The notes beneath the pieces were generated by a model. It was not told where the DNA came from, made no database searches, and saw nothing but the letters and a program-made list of their open reading frames with translations. From Gammaproteobacteria bacterium (lineage in GTDB: Bacteria; Pseudomonadota; Gammaproteobacteria; DSM-16500), in NCBI GenBank assembly GCA_013816845.1, contig JACDDU010000002.1, positions 248,001 to 312,000 on the forward strand: a stretch of 64,000 nt of DNA. Reading direction: 5' to 3'. A program made the position numbers and the translations under genes. Shown here piece by piece: positions 54,237 through 63,947 of this stretch. Each line of letters starts with the position of its first letter. The first letter of the stretch is position 1.

Positions 54237-54641
54237 ATGAAAATTTTAGTCATAGCGCTCTTATTACTTTTAACTTATATTTCTAATGTATTTGCCAGTA
54301 CGCATCAGTGCCATCAAGTCAATAACGTCCATTGTGTGCATTACCTAGGTGCTCCATTTAAGACAAAGGGGCGATACGTTAAAGTTACAAGTCATTCTAT
54401 TTCCCACATTCATTGTACAAAAGCTAATTCCTATGATTTTATACCCCAGCAGTTCAGGAAAATTTCTGCTAAGGCCTGCCATGAGACTACCGTTTATGAC
54501 CAATGTTTCGATGCAACATGTCGATATTCAAAACGTTTGGGAATAGACAATTTCACCCTGAATAAAAAGGGTAAAATAAATATTTCTACACCACGTACAT
54601 TTAAAATCCATCTTTTAAATTATGGAAAAACCTGCGTTTGA
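54237..54641 (+). CDS. Small exported Cys-rich protein
   Basis: A 134-residue protein with a signal peptide (ILVIALLLLLTYISNVFA, cut after about 20). The mature part has eight cysteines (HQCHQ, VHCVHY, IHCTK, KACHE, DQCFDATC and the final TCV among them), suggesting a disulfide-rich extracytoplasmic protein. Unrecognised family. Convergent with the following exported-protein gene, 29 bases apart. Confidence 0.7.
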   Translation: MKILVIALLLLLTYISNVFASTHQCHQVNNVHCVHYLGAPFKTKGRYVKVTSHSISHIHCTKANSYDFIPQQFRKISAKACHETTVYDQCFDATCRYSKRLGIDNFTLNKKGKINISTPRTFKIHLLNYGKTCV

Positions 54642-54670
54642 TAGCAAAACATGCTTCTCCCTTAAGGATG

Positions 54671-55054
54671 TTAATTTTTGGATGACATTGAAATTGCTCT
54701 TACAAAATAGGTTGCTTCTTGTTGAGCATAATAACATACCTGTTTATCTTCATCGCTTCTGCCTAGAGGTGAATCAAAAAAGTCAATGTTCATTTTATAA
54801 AATTCTTCTCCCAATCGAAGCGCTTCTTCGTTATTTTTTGCAGAAGGTAAGTAAACGGTATAAGTTACTTCCCAGATTCGATCAGCATGATGGAATTTTT
54901 CTGAAAATAAATCCCAAATACCTGCAGCGCCATCTGCACGCACAAAATGTAAATTGGTAATAGTTTCAGTCGGCGGGCAATTGACTTTAGCAAATACATC
55001 GAAAGAAAAAGTAAGGGCTAATAATAAAATAAAGATATTTATAATACATCGCAT
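54671..55054 (-). CDS. Small exported protein
   Basis: A 127-residue protein with a signal peptide (IINIFILLLALTFSFDVFA). The mature part (NLHFVRADGAAGIWDLFSE, TYTVYLPSAKNNEEALRLG, QVCYYAQQ) appears to be a small alpha/beta fold with two cysteines. Family unknown. It ends 29 bases from the convergent Cys-rich gene. Confidence 0.7.
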   Translation of the reverse strand: MRCIINIFILLLALTFSFDVFAKVNCPPTETITNLHFVRADGAAGIWDLFSEKFHHADRIWEVTYTVYLPSAKNNEEALRLGEEFYKMNIDFFDSPLGRSDEDKQVCYYAQQEATYFVRAISMSSKN

Positions 55055-55582
55055 CGTAAATCCTTTTTAAAAAGGTAATAAATTCCATACATATTTAATC
55101 CTGATAGACAATTCTTAATTAGATAGAAATTGTCCATCTCGAAATGAAAGAGAATGTTAGCAAAAGGATGGAAAAAATTCATCTAGTAATGTGTCAACTC
55201 CATCCATTAAAAATGGGTGCTTTATATGGCTGCCTACCATTGACCTATGGATTTTAATGTACCCAAACTTTTTAAGTGTTTAATATATGTTTGCAAACCA
55301 AACAATGAAGAATTGACTTGAGGTGATAATAAGAAAATTGACAGATTTCTATCACCAAAAGATTGATATCGACTTAAAACCCTATCAATAAAAAGTTTAC
55401 ACTTCAAAGGATGCATTTGGTGCATTTGCTACCATGCGCAGACTGCTTCTTTTTAAATCAATTCTTTTCTAGTTTATTTAATAATCAGCCGTGCAAAGCA
55501 TATGCCTTGACGCTACATCGCTTTCCGATAAAATGCTGATGTCTTTCTCAGTTTGAAGTCCTTCCGTAACCCCGAGGAATTT
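55055..55582. other. Intergenic region, one doubtful ORF
   Basis: About 530 bases. A minus-strand frame (55234-55425, 63 residues) exists but has no ribosome-binding site and no protein-like features. The right end holds a GAGGAA site for the next gene. Confidence 0.5.
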
Positions 55583-57145
55583 ATGATTTTATCCACTCCA
55601 TATAAAAATAAGATATCTGATGCTGTAGATTTAATCCTTAGAGATTATCTCGACGATAGACCTTTGATGAGTCGCACTCAAAAAGGCATAGAACCTCGGG
55701 AATTAATTGGCCTCATCAATACATTACATAATTTTGCCAATCCAGAGAGTAATTACGTCCTCGAGCTTGCTGATCAAGACTTAACTAATTTATATGCAAT
55801 AACCGAAGTGTTAAAAGATCCACAAAATATTTATGATTTGCTCTTCCACACTTCAGTCGGTCCGCGTTTAACTGAAGAAGACAAAAATGCCATCCGGCAA
55901 TATTTACGTCGAAGTTTAGAAGAGGCGGCAGTCCGTCTCACTGAACAGTTCCAGTTAACACAGTGGTTAGCGGTCCGTGAGGAAACTGCAAAAACCATGC
56001 AAACCTGGTGGAATAATCAATCGTTTGAAGAGAAAGAGCGAATTATTCAAATCTATCAGGGGTTGCCCGCTAAAGAAAAAACAAAATTGCAAGAATCCGG
56101 AGCCTGGTTTGATATTGGCCCAAGGCATTCCGGCCCAAATTGGGTTTGGTATTATCTAATGCTAAACGCTACACCATCTTATTCGCATTTTAATTACCCC
56201 ACGGCGTCGTGTACTTATCCTTGCGTAGGGGGGAGTTCAAAGGGAAATTACTATTCATCAAATTCGGGTTATTCATCTTCGATTAGCAGCGGCATCAGGG
56301 ATGGTGACGGCAAAAACTCGGCAGTTATTGCTGCGGTTCTTGCCATCATAGTGCTCGTATTATCGGGTTTAATTGGGGCTGCTTATGCGACTTTGAAAGG
56401 GTATCGTTCCTTGCGCAAGATTGGGGATGAATCAATGCGTAGTCTATTTCGCCTAGGGAGTGCTTTGGTCGGAGGATATGGCGGCATGGTTGCGGGTGCG
56501 GCTGCAGGTGCAGCCTTAGGCTCTATTGTGCCCGGGATAGGCACGGGGCTGGGCGTGATTTTGGGCGCCATGGGAGGAGCGGGGGTTGGGGCAGGTCTCG
56601 CAACAGCGCTTGCAAAATATTCTAGTCGGGGAATTTCATACTTAATGCACCGAGATGAAATCAATCCGACAAATCCCAGCAAGTATCAACTCTCCATGGA
56701 GCAAAAAAACAATCTCACGGAAAATCAAATTGATGTTCAAGTCGCTGAAAGAATGATTAGAGCTATCCATCGCACCAAACATCGAATGGGGTGGACTAAC
56801 CCTTTGCGACAGACTGCGAGTAGTGAAGAAAAGAAAGAATTAATGCAATTGCTAGAGATGATCAAAAACCATCCTGAGAAGTTATCAAAAGATTTGATTC
56901 GAATTGGATATTTGTATTATTCCCCTCATATTCCAGTTACCTCTTCAATATCTAGTTCCAGCACAGTTTATTTGATTCCGCAATTAGGTATAGGTCAAGC
57001 ACCTTACCGTAATACAGAGACTCATTCACTCGAGGATCAAGATAAACAAAGTTACATACCCTTGTATCCAGTCATTAATCAAGAAGATACTAATGCGTCG
57101 GATAATAAAATATCTTCCACCATGCGACCAGGCTATAGCTATTAA
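55583..57145 (+). CDS. Membrane-inserting effector-like protein
   Basis: The ATG at 55583 has a GAGGAA site, so I reject the upstream TTG at 55553. About 520 residues. A helical N-terminal domain (about 1-180) is followed by a Ser/Tyr/Gly-rich linker, a strong transmembrane helix (AVIAAVLAIIVLVLSGLIGAA, about 245-265) and a long Gly/Ala-rich hydrophobic region (about 300-345, GGYGGMVAGAAAGAALGS). The C-terminus is polar. Gly-Ala-rich glycine-zipper hydrophobic stretches are common in effectors that insert in host membranes. No known family; secretion inferred. Confidence 0.65.
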   Translation: MILSTPYKNKISDAVDLILRDYLDDRPLMSRTQKGIEPRELIGLINTLHNFANPESNYVLELADQDLTNLYAITEVLKDPQNIYDLLFHTSVGPRLTEEDKNAIRQYLRRSLEEAAVRLTEQFQLTQWLAVREETAKTMQTWWNNQSFEEKERIIQIYQGLPAKEKTKLQESGAWFDIGPRHSGPNWVWYYLMLNATPSYSHFNYPTASCTYPCVGGSSKGNYYSSNSGYSSSISSGIRDGDGKNSAVIAAVLAIIVLVLSGLIGAAYATLKGYRSLRKIGDESMRSLFRLGSALVGGYGGMVAGAAAGAALGSIVPGIGTGLGVILGAMGGAGVGAGLATALAKYSSRGISYLMHRDEINPTNPSKYQLSMEQKNNLTENQIDVQVAERMIRAIHRTKHRMGWTNPLRQTASSEEKKELMQLLEMIKNHPEKLSKDLIRIGYLYYSPHIPVTSSISSSSTVYLIPQLGIGQAPYRNTETHSLEDQDKQSYIPLYPVINQEDTNASDNKISSTMRPGYSY

Positions 57146-57446
57146 ATGAAGAAATAAAATTAACTACTCAAAATAAAAAATACTAATATGTAAGTTATTT
57201 TTTAAAAAAGATCTTATGCGAATAGATTAGAGACTGGCGAACCGAAAAATTGAATCGGCGTACTAAGCAGGAATTACAGTTACAGGCACCGTGTTACAAA
57301 TACAATATCGGCTAGAATGTTTTAAAAGTATTAACGAAGAGAATGCATTGTAACGATTTTCTTTGACTATTTTTTTCCTTCTTGCTAAGAAACGTCGAAA
57401 TTATCTGACGCGACGTTGATTTTATTCAAAGTCGCGTCTCTATCCG
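57146..57446. other. Intergenic region with stem-loop
   Basis: An 8 bp GACGCGAC/GTCGCGTC stem (57407-57414 and 57431-57438) lies just downstream of the leftward 57447 gene and could terminate it. Otherwise nothing was recognised. Confidence 0.5.
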
Positions 57447-57890
57447 TTAGGATTGGCGTTCACATATTAAGTTAAAAACTAAATAATCTGTTTGGATCAA
57501 ACGAAAATTCCAAAACTCCTTTGTATTGCTGGTGCGATAACTTTTATATACAGATGAGTTATGTATAGTATAAAAATTTTCACACGACGTTTTATCTAAC
57601 GTAATTGTGGTGGGTTGACCATAACCGGCTTGTGATCCTTTTACCCAGACCGTAAGATTTTTGGGGCCATGTTTATACAAATGTTCCTGGCATATTCTAC
57701 CATTTTGTATATATCGCGTTGCGCTGCCATCATCAAAAAAATCAGTGCTGTAAAAACCAGTCCGAAAATGAGCCTGTGATTGGTTATTGTCAATATCTAA
57801 GCAAACCCGAACTAAGTTAGGTTGAGCACAAGCAGCGCTGGTTACAATACAGGCTAAGAAAAGAGATGAAAATTGATTGAGTGTGAACAT
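57447..57890 (-). CDS. Small exported protein, family member 3
   Basis: A 147-residue protein with a signal peptide (FSSLFLACIVTSAACA). The mature part is very close to the 50040 protein: PNLVRVCLDIDNN, GFYSTDFFDDGSATRYIQ, HLYKHGPKNLTVWVKG, FWNFRL and the identical end LICERQS. It starts with a normal ATG, which supports the idea that the 50040 copy has lost its ATG. Three members within 8 kb indicate local duplication. Function unknown. Confidence 0.75.
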   Translation of the reverse strand: MFTLNQFSSLFLACIVTSAACAQPNLVRVCLDIDNNQSQAHFRTGFYSTDFFDDGSATRYIQNGRICQEHLYKHGPKNLTVWVKGSQAGYGQPTTITLDKTSCENFYTIHNSSVYKSYRTSNTKEFWNFRLIQTDYLVFNLICERQS

Positions 57891-58186
57891 TATTATTCCT
57901 TTGTATTTTAGAAAATGAATTCCGTTAAAAGATAATAAAATTTTTACCTTCTGGCAATGTCTTCCGCTTAAACCTTACTTAATCTTTATGATCGTACATG
58001 TACGTTATTCAATGCATTACCAATGATAATCACCACATACCCATTACGAGGCTAGTTTTGCTAGATTATCGTAATGAATGCCAACTTAAGTGCAAAGTTT
58101 ATGAGTAATAATCAAATTGTGCTTCAGGTTTGCTTCTGCCATTCTATATATATTATCGGTCTACAAAATAGTGAGGTAAGGCCTAG

Positions 58187-58858
58187 ATGAACGAACCGAG
58201 TGTTGCGCTGACCGACTATGTCCTTGCTATGATTTCTCTAGGCTTTGCCTGGAATATATATATAAGCGTGGGTAAGAAAAATATGCTTATCTTACTCTTT
58301 TGTTTATTCTATCTATCGGGCGCCGTTGCTTCATTTCTCGGCGGCACCGTGCATGGATTTTTTGTTGATAAATCGACATTAGGTTATCACTTATTATGGG
58401 TAGGTACTCTTCTTGCAATTGGCATCACTGCGGTGAGTTGTTGGTTATTAGGCGGATTTTTTCTTCATGGTCCTAAGCAACTCTCGAAGTGGCTTATTTT
58501 TTCGAGTGGCTTGTTTTTGATTTATGCAGGTGCTGTTATTTTTTATACCCAAAATTTTTCCCTTGCTGTTTTAAACTATCTTCCAGCTATTCTATTCTTT
58601 CTCATCGTGATGATTTATAAATTAATACAAACCACCATAACTTCTTTTCGTTGGATAATGATTGGAATTTTAATTAGCTTTCTTGCTGCAGCAGTTCAGC
58701 AGACTGGATTTAATATTCACCCTACGTTTTTGAATCATAATTCCCTCTATCATTTGTTACAGGCTTTAGGTTTTTGGTTTATTTTCATAGGGGCAAGAGG
58801 ATTGGTAACTTTGGATCGTAGTTCGCTTGGCTTTCGCTCATATCCTACCGCTTTATAA
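58187..58858 (+). CDS. Seven-helix membrane protein, possibly CREST-like
   Basis: A 223-residue protein with about seven hydrophobic helices and short loops. Histidines occur at helix ends: GGTVHGFF near 55, GYHLLW near 69 and SLYHLLQALGFWF near 190. Paired His in a seven-helix protein recalls the CREST superfamily (alkaline ceramidase/PAQR-type lipid hydrolases), but the full motif set is not clear. GAGG site upstream. Role unknown; a membrane-lipid enzyme is one possibility. Confidence 0.6.
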   Translation: MNEPSVALTDYVLAMISLGFAWNIYISVGKKNMLILLFCLFYLSGAVASFLGGTVHGFFVDKSTLGYHLLWVGTLLAIGITAVSCWLLGGFFLHGPKQLSKWLIFSSGLFLIYAGAVIFYTQNFSLAVLNYLPAILFFLIVMIYKLIQTTITSFRWIMIGILISFLAAAVQQTGFNIHPTFLNHNSLYHLLQALGFWFIFIGARGLVTLDRSSLGFRSYPTAL

Positions 58859-59045
58859 TTTGGTTTATTAATAAAATTAAATCCTAGCTGTAAACCGAAT
58901 CTGTGTTCCTTCTATTAAACTTCCTACCTTTATGAGTCTTCGCTATTATAAAAATCCAATGTAATTATGTACTTAACATAAAGTTGCATGAAAAATAATC
59001 GACTATACTTAATTTATCTTATCCAAACATGAGCATATCTTTTCT

Positions 59046-61652
59046 ATGCCAGATGATAAACAAATCCTTACAGCAAAGCTTTGCCTCGCTATCTTGGATC
59101 AAGACGATAAAGCAATAATCTCTTTACTAGCTAATCCTATCATTGATGTCACGTTAAGAACGAAGGCTGGATTCTCACCCGCTTATTTTGCAGTTAAACA
59201 AGGGAACTTTACTTTATTAAAAATGTTAGAAGATAGGGGCATTAATCTTTATGAAACCTATGATGGCATAACCCTTCTTGACCTTGCGTTTAGACAGAGA
59301 AAATATACCCAAAATCCATCCTATGTAAAAATCATCACCTTATTGAAGCAACAAGATGTTGATTACAACTTGAATTTGGATCCCTTACCTGTCGCAAAAA
59401 ATAAAAATCATACGCAAGATTGGATAGAAGATTCTTTAAACGCATTGGGTTATGAAATCAAATCACAAGGGTGGTGTCACGGGGTGGGGATGCTAGCCGC
59501 CCATGCTCTCTTGAATGAAAAAAGAGACGCGGATGGAAATCTCGCAGAATTAAATAATTTTAACAATCGCCTCGTTAGAATGAAAAATCATACGCCTACT
59601 ACTTTAGTTAAATCAATTGATCAAGCGCAAGATAAAAAAGTATTACTTATACAGCTAGCTAAAGAAAAGTTAAAGGGTTTAAGCGAAGCTAGGATCAATG
59701 AAGATTTAATACGACTTAATCAACAATCAAAAATTAACTTACCACTTAATAAAAAACAACAATTATGGTTAGAAAATAACGTAAATATTCAATTGACCCG
59801 AGATGAAGTAGAAAATTTAGAAATTAAGCCCTTTCTAGATAGTGTTGAAATGTACCAAAACGTTCATCAACATAAATCTTTACACGAAAAAAATACGCCT
59901 CTTCCAAGAGATAAGCTAACTAAACCCATGTCGATCGTCACACCTGAATCTTTAGCTAAAGCAGGGGGCATCGTCATCGCTGACCAATTTACCGGTGTTT
60001 ACAATAAAGATGAATTACTAGTATTGCTGGATACATTGCAGAACATCGTTGAAAAAAATAAATATCCATCTCCATTATCAATTAGTCTAGATGCTAATGT
60101 GCATGCTATTAGCATCGGCTTTGATCCTGTTAAAAAAAATTGGATGTTAGTAGATGCAAATGATCCCCCAATTAAATTTTATCAAGATACACAGACATTA
60201 AGGGATGGAATTAGAACCGCGCTTTTTGCAACCAACATGACTGATCAATTAATATTAACCGGAAGAATCAATGCAACCGCAACACAATCCAAATTGCTTA
60301 CCGATAAAGTCATTCAACCGTTACGTAAAACTCCGCAATGGAAAAGCATTAATAGAATAACTCAACCCAAGCTTGATGCTAGAACTGAGAAAGGACAGAG
60401 TCTTGTAGATCGTGTAACCATTAATGGTGATTTAAAAACTTTAAAAGCGATCAATCGTTTTACCTCGCCCATGTCACAATTTTGGAAAGAAAATTGGAAA
60501 ATCATGGCTTTCGGGGCCGCTGCAATTATCATAGGCCTGACAGTTATTGCTGGATCAATCTTGACTGCAGGCATGATGCCAATCGCCTTAGTTGCCATCA
60601 CGGGAGCTGTAGGAGCCATTACCGCATTATCAGCCTCTAGTTTTTCAGGTACTATATTACATGACAAAATTTCAACAAATAAGTATGGTTCGGATAAGGA
60701 TATTGTTTCAAAAGCAAAGACAATAAATAAAGAACGAGCGGTTCCTCTAGAAAAAAGCTTAAAAAATGCCAGAAAATTGGCAAAAATCGATAGGACTTTA
60801 TCAACATCAACACTCTTTTTAAGTAAGGAAATGGCTGATAATGTTAAAAAGCTTGAGAACGTTGATCAAGAATTGCAACGACGCGGTATGTCTTTGTTAG
60901 TAGCTAATTTCACAGCCTTAAATAGCGATGAACAAAATAACTTTAGGGTGCAATTTTCTCAATTATCGATTGAAGATCAAAAAGAAATTATGTTGCAACA
61001 TCAAACTTTTGACGATAGAGCGATGTTTATTGACGTTCTTAACGTGAGCTATCAACTTTATGCTCGCTCTAATCCAAAGTTGGCACAAGAAATTTCCCTG
61101 GTACAGAACCGAATAACAGAATGGCAATATTTAAGTAATCCTAACCCTGCCATGGTGGAACGAAGTTATTCAACTTTAAGCGATAAAGAAAGAATTATTT
61201 TTAACAATGCTTTAAGTCATCTCAACACGGATCAATTTCAGCAACTTATATTACAGCATCAATCATTAAATGATATTGCATTATTAAAATCATCCCTCGT
61301 CCATGAAGGGCACAGTGATTTAAGAACTCCTAACGCAATCAATTCATTTTGGGATCAATATGATGCTTTAAAGTCCTTGGAGACTGTCCTCAAGCCTTAT
61401 AGCCAATTGGACTCACTCCACCGCGAAAAATTTAGAGCGGATTATCTTCCATTATCAGATGAAATAAAGAGTCTGATTTTGCAACGTTTTCAAAATGAAC
61501 CCGATATGAAAAGGCTCCTGCAAAGTCTTGAGGGGTTAGAAACAGTTGAAAATAGAGGGCAAAACATTGCGCTAATCGATAAGCAATTGCAAATATTAAA
61601 TCGCACGGAAGCGAAGGAAAGCGACCATGTTGAACTAAGTCCAAGACCCTAA
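59046..61652 (+). CDS. Large ankyrin effector with papain-like core and membrane segment
   Basis: An 868-residue protein. Residues about 10-105 form two to three ankyrin repeats (FSPAYFAVKQGNFTLLKML). The catalytic-type domain has GWCHGVGML (Cys144), VHAISIGFD (His353) and WMLVDANDPP (Asp370, Asn372), the clearest version of the core shared with the 35537 and 46219 proteins. About 200 extra residues lie between Cys and His. A hydrophobic double segment (about 487-545, GAAAIIIGLTVIAGSIL and ALVAITGAVGAITAL) suggests membrane insertion. The C-terminal 300 residues are helical. Probably a host-delivered enzyme; activity inferred. Confidence 0.75.
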   Translation: MPDDKQILTAKLCLAILDQDDKAIISLLANPIIDVTLRTKAGFSPAYFAVKQGNFTLLKMLEDRGINLYETYDGITLLDLAFRQRKYTQNPSYVKIITLLKQQDVDYNLNLDPLPVAKNKNHTQDWIEDSLNALGYEIKSQGWCHGVGMLAAHALLNEKRDADGNLAELNNFNNRLVRMKNHTPTTLVKSIDQAQDKKVLLIQLAKEKLKGLSEARINEDLIRLNQQSKINLPLNKKQQLWLENNVNIQLTRDEVENLEIKPFLDSVEMYQNVHQHKSLHEKNTPLPRDKLTKPMSIVTPESLAKAGGIVIADQFTGVYNKDELLVLLDTLQNIVEKNKYPSPLSISLDANVHAISIGFDPVKKNWMLVDANDPPIKFYQDTQTLRDGIRTALFATNMTDQLILTGRINATATQSKLLTDKVIQPLRKTPQWKSINRITQPKLDARTEKGQSLVDRVTINGDLKTLKAINRFTSPMSQFWKENWKIMAFGAAAIIIGLTVIAGSILTAGMMPIALVAITGAVGAITALSASSFSGTILHDKISTNKYGSDKDIVSKAKTINKERAVPLEKSLKNARKLAKIDRTLSTSTLFLSKEMADNVKKLENVDQELQRRGMSLLVANFTALNSDEQNNFRVQFSQLSIEDQKEIMLQHQTFDDRAMFIDVLNVSYQLYARSNPKLAQEISLVQNRITEWQYLSNPNPAMVERSYSTLSDKERIIFNNALSHLNTDQFQQLILQHQSLNDIALLKSSLVHEGHSDLRTPNAINSFWDQYDALKSLETVLKPYSQLDSLHREKFRADYLPLSDEIKSLILQRFQNEPDMKRLLQSLEGLETVENRGQNIALIDKQLQILNRTEAKESDHVELSPRP

Positions 61653-62093
61653 TGCAAATTGACTCGTAATTAATTCTGAATTAATAAAGCTTTTTTTAAT
61701 TGAAACCAAAAGCAAGGAGAACAGTCAGTGCTACGGCGTTGACGCGAGCTTTACAATTTTGAGTTAGGGCAAGTAGGGTCATTGGGTACAGAAGATCTTT
61801 CTATTTTGTAATGGGGAATCTTGTGAGTAGTATGATGCAAGAAACTCGACCCAGGTTGATATTAGTATCCTTGATCAACTGACTCGAACTACCTATGTTG
61901 GTTATGAGAATTGTTGCGCTTTTGGCTAACAAAATCTTTAGTAATAATAAATTCTGGTTAATAATAGCTGATGTTACGGGTAATTCCGTGACTAACGATT
62001 TGAAAGAATTGGTCAACTATAATGCATATTAAATTGATCCAATTTCATTTACATCTTTTACCATCATTATTTTTAAGTAAGGACTTGATCAGA
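61653..62093. other. Intergenic region
   Basis: About 440 bases without a convincing gene. A leftward frame at 61801-62016 lacks a ribosome-binding site. An AAGGA site lies about 12 bases before the 62094 start. Confidence 0.45.
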
Positions 62094-62612
62094 ATGCAAG
62101 CAAGACAATACACAATTGAAGAGCTATATAATGAAGTAAAAAAACTCGGTGAATTGCTCGCAACTACTTACCGGTTTGATAAATCAGAACGCCAACAGGA
62201 TTTTGAACTCTTGCATGGAAAGCGTCTTAATCAAGCCACATTGAATTTTTATTCTGAAAACGATCAACCTAAAAATTTAGATAAAATCGACGAGTGTTTT
62301 GCACAATCAAAAGCTCGTAAAATCACTGAAGCAATTATGAATATCGCTTATCATGCTTATTTTTCCATCGATGAACATCGCGCCCAAATGTTATTAACAA
62401 TGGCTCTCAACAGTCCATTGGCCGATAAAAAGTTTGATCATATTCCTCATGGTCATAAGCATAATGGTTTTTATCATAAAAATTATTTACATTCTGCGAC
62501 TTGTGGCGATAAATTTTATGCATTAAAGTTTAATTTTGATGCATTTAAAAAATATGAACAAGATGGAGACGCTTTACAAGAACATCAACAATTTATGCGT
62601 CAGTTTCGATAA
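62094..62612 (+). CDS. Uncharacterised soluble protein
   Basis: I use the ATG at 62094 (MQARQYTIEEL, AAGGA site) rather than one at 62022, whose extra residues look non-coding. About 172 residues, helical, with a His-rich segment (HIPHGHKHNGFYHKNYLH) that might bind metal. No known family. A perfect 15 bp hairpin follows the gene. Confidence 0.6.
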   Translation: MQARQYTIEELYNEVKKLGELLATTYRFDKSERQQDFELLHGKRLNQATLNFYSENDQPKNLDKIDECFAQSKARKITEAIMNIAYHAYFSIDEHRAQMLLTMALNSPLADKKFDHIPHGHKHNGFYHKNYLHSATCGDKFYALKFNFDAFKKYEQDGDALQEHQQFMRQFR

Positions 62613-62636
62613 ATATCTCTATTATTGATTTTTAAG

Positions 62637-62670
62637 GAATAAGTTAACTAATAATTTAGTTAACTTATTC
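62637..62670 (+). terminator. Perfect 15 bp AT-rich stem-loop
   Basis: GAATAAGTTAACTAA and its complement with a 4-base loop, 25 bases after the 62094 gene. A strong hairpin but AT-rich and without a clean T-tract; probably a terminator. Confidence 0.55.
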
Positions 62671-63035
62671 TATGAATTTCTTATCAATTAATAAAAATTT
62701 TTTTAATAATAGATTAGGATGATTAAATACCGCAGCATAGAAAGCTTTAAATTATTTTGTTGAGGGGACAAATCAGCAACCGTTTATTGAAGTTATAAAA
62801 AAATTCCGTTTTAGAAAACTTGCGAGACAATCCTTTTTTTAAACATATGTTTTCCTGGTCACTGTCATATTGTTTGCCAACATCATTATCTAAAGCAGGT
62901 GGCGCAGGACTTGGTGGATGTGGATTAGTTAAAATAAGTTGAATGAATTTTTGAATAAAAAAAATTTAAAAATCCATAAAAACATGATTACAATCATCCA
63001 ATAACTACATATTATGAAATCAATTTTACAAATTA
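62671..63035. other. Intergenic region without recognised genes
   Basis: AT-rich; a few coding-like scraps without starts (for example around 62760-62840), but nothing that can be assigned. Confidence 0.4.
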
Positions 63036-63947
63036 ATGAGAATGAGTATGCGTGATATTATTGGCTATAGTACATTCCCGCCAACAACAAGATGGCCACA
63101 AGACAGCAAAATAGCTATCAATTTTGTTGTAAATTATGAAGAAGGTTCAGAAGCTAATGTTTTAGACGGTGATGAGGCCTCTGAAACCTATCTTGCTGAA
63201 ATTGCAGGATTAACTTCATCGATCGGAACAAGAAATTTTTTTACGGAATCAATTTTTGAATATGGTAGTCGTGCTGGTATCTGGCGTTTACTCAATATAT
63301 TTACTGATTTCGATCTACCCATCAGCATTTTTGCTACCGGTTTAGCATTAGAGCGAAATCCAGATTTGGCTAACGTTCTTGCACAGAAAAAACATGAAAT
63401 CGTTGGTCACGGTTATCGATGGGTTAATTACGCCAATGTAAGCAAGGAAGCTGAACGTCAAGATATTCTTCGAACCCTTAACAGTATTGAGGCTTGTACA
63501 GGTAAACGACCTATTGGTTGGTATACTGGAAGATGTAGCAAAAACACGCGTTCCCTTGTGGTTGAAGCTGGTCTTCTATATGACTCTGATAATTACTCAG
63601 ATGATTTACCTTTCTGGACACTTGTAGAGGAAAAGCCACATTTAGTCGTTCCTTATACATTTGATAATAATGATGCTAAATTTTCTATGAATCCGGGATG
63701 GATGTCAGGGGATGATTTTTTCCATTATCTATGTGCAGGATTTGATTGCTTGTATCGTGAGGGAGAACGTTATCCCAAAATGATGACTATCGCGATGCAT
63801 GGTCGTCTATGTGGTCGACCTGGACGTGCGGAATCAATTAGACGTTTTATTGAATACATACAAAAGTATCAAAACGTTTGGATTTGTACCCGAGGTGAGA
63901 TTGCAGAATATTGGCTGAAAAACCATCCGTATAAGAAGAAGACTTAA
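63036..63947 (+). CDS. puuE: PuuE-type allantoinase (polysaccharide deacetylase family)
   Basis: A 303-residue protein of the NodB/polysaccharide deacetylase fold, allantoinase PuuE branch. Diagnostic parts are FVVNYEEGSE, EYGSRAGIWRL, EIVGHGYRW, GWYTGRCSKNTR, YDSDNYSDDLPFW and TIAMHGRLCGRPGR. PuuE hydrolyses allantoin to allantoate in purine breakdown without the metal site of classical allantoinases. Length is normal. The exact start among several Met codons (63036, 63042, 63048) is uncertain. A GGGGGAAAG site with an ATG follows at 63970 but gives only six codons before a stop. Confidence 0.88.
   Translation: MRMSMRDIIGYSTFPPTTRWPQDSKIAINFVVNYEEGSEANVLDGDEASETYLAEIAGLTSSIGTRNFFTESIFEYGSRAGIWRLLNIFTDFDLPISIFATGLALERNPDLANVLAQKKHEIVGHGYRWVNYANVSKEAERQDILRTLNSIEACTGKRPIGWYTGRCSKNTRSLVVEAGLLYDSDNYSDDLPFWTLVEEKPHLVVPYTFDNNDAKFSMNPGWMSGDDFFHYLCAGFDCLYREGERYPKMMTIAMHGRLCGRPGRAESIRRFIEYIQKYQNVWICTRGEIAEYWLKNHPYKKKT

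Noticed and set aside
55234-55425. Leftward 63-residue ORF
   Set aside because: No ribosome-binding site and no recognisable features.
61801-62016. Leftward 71-residue ORF
   Set aside because: No ribosome-binding site; lies in a region without other signs of coding.
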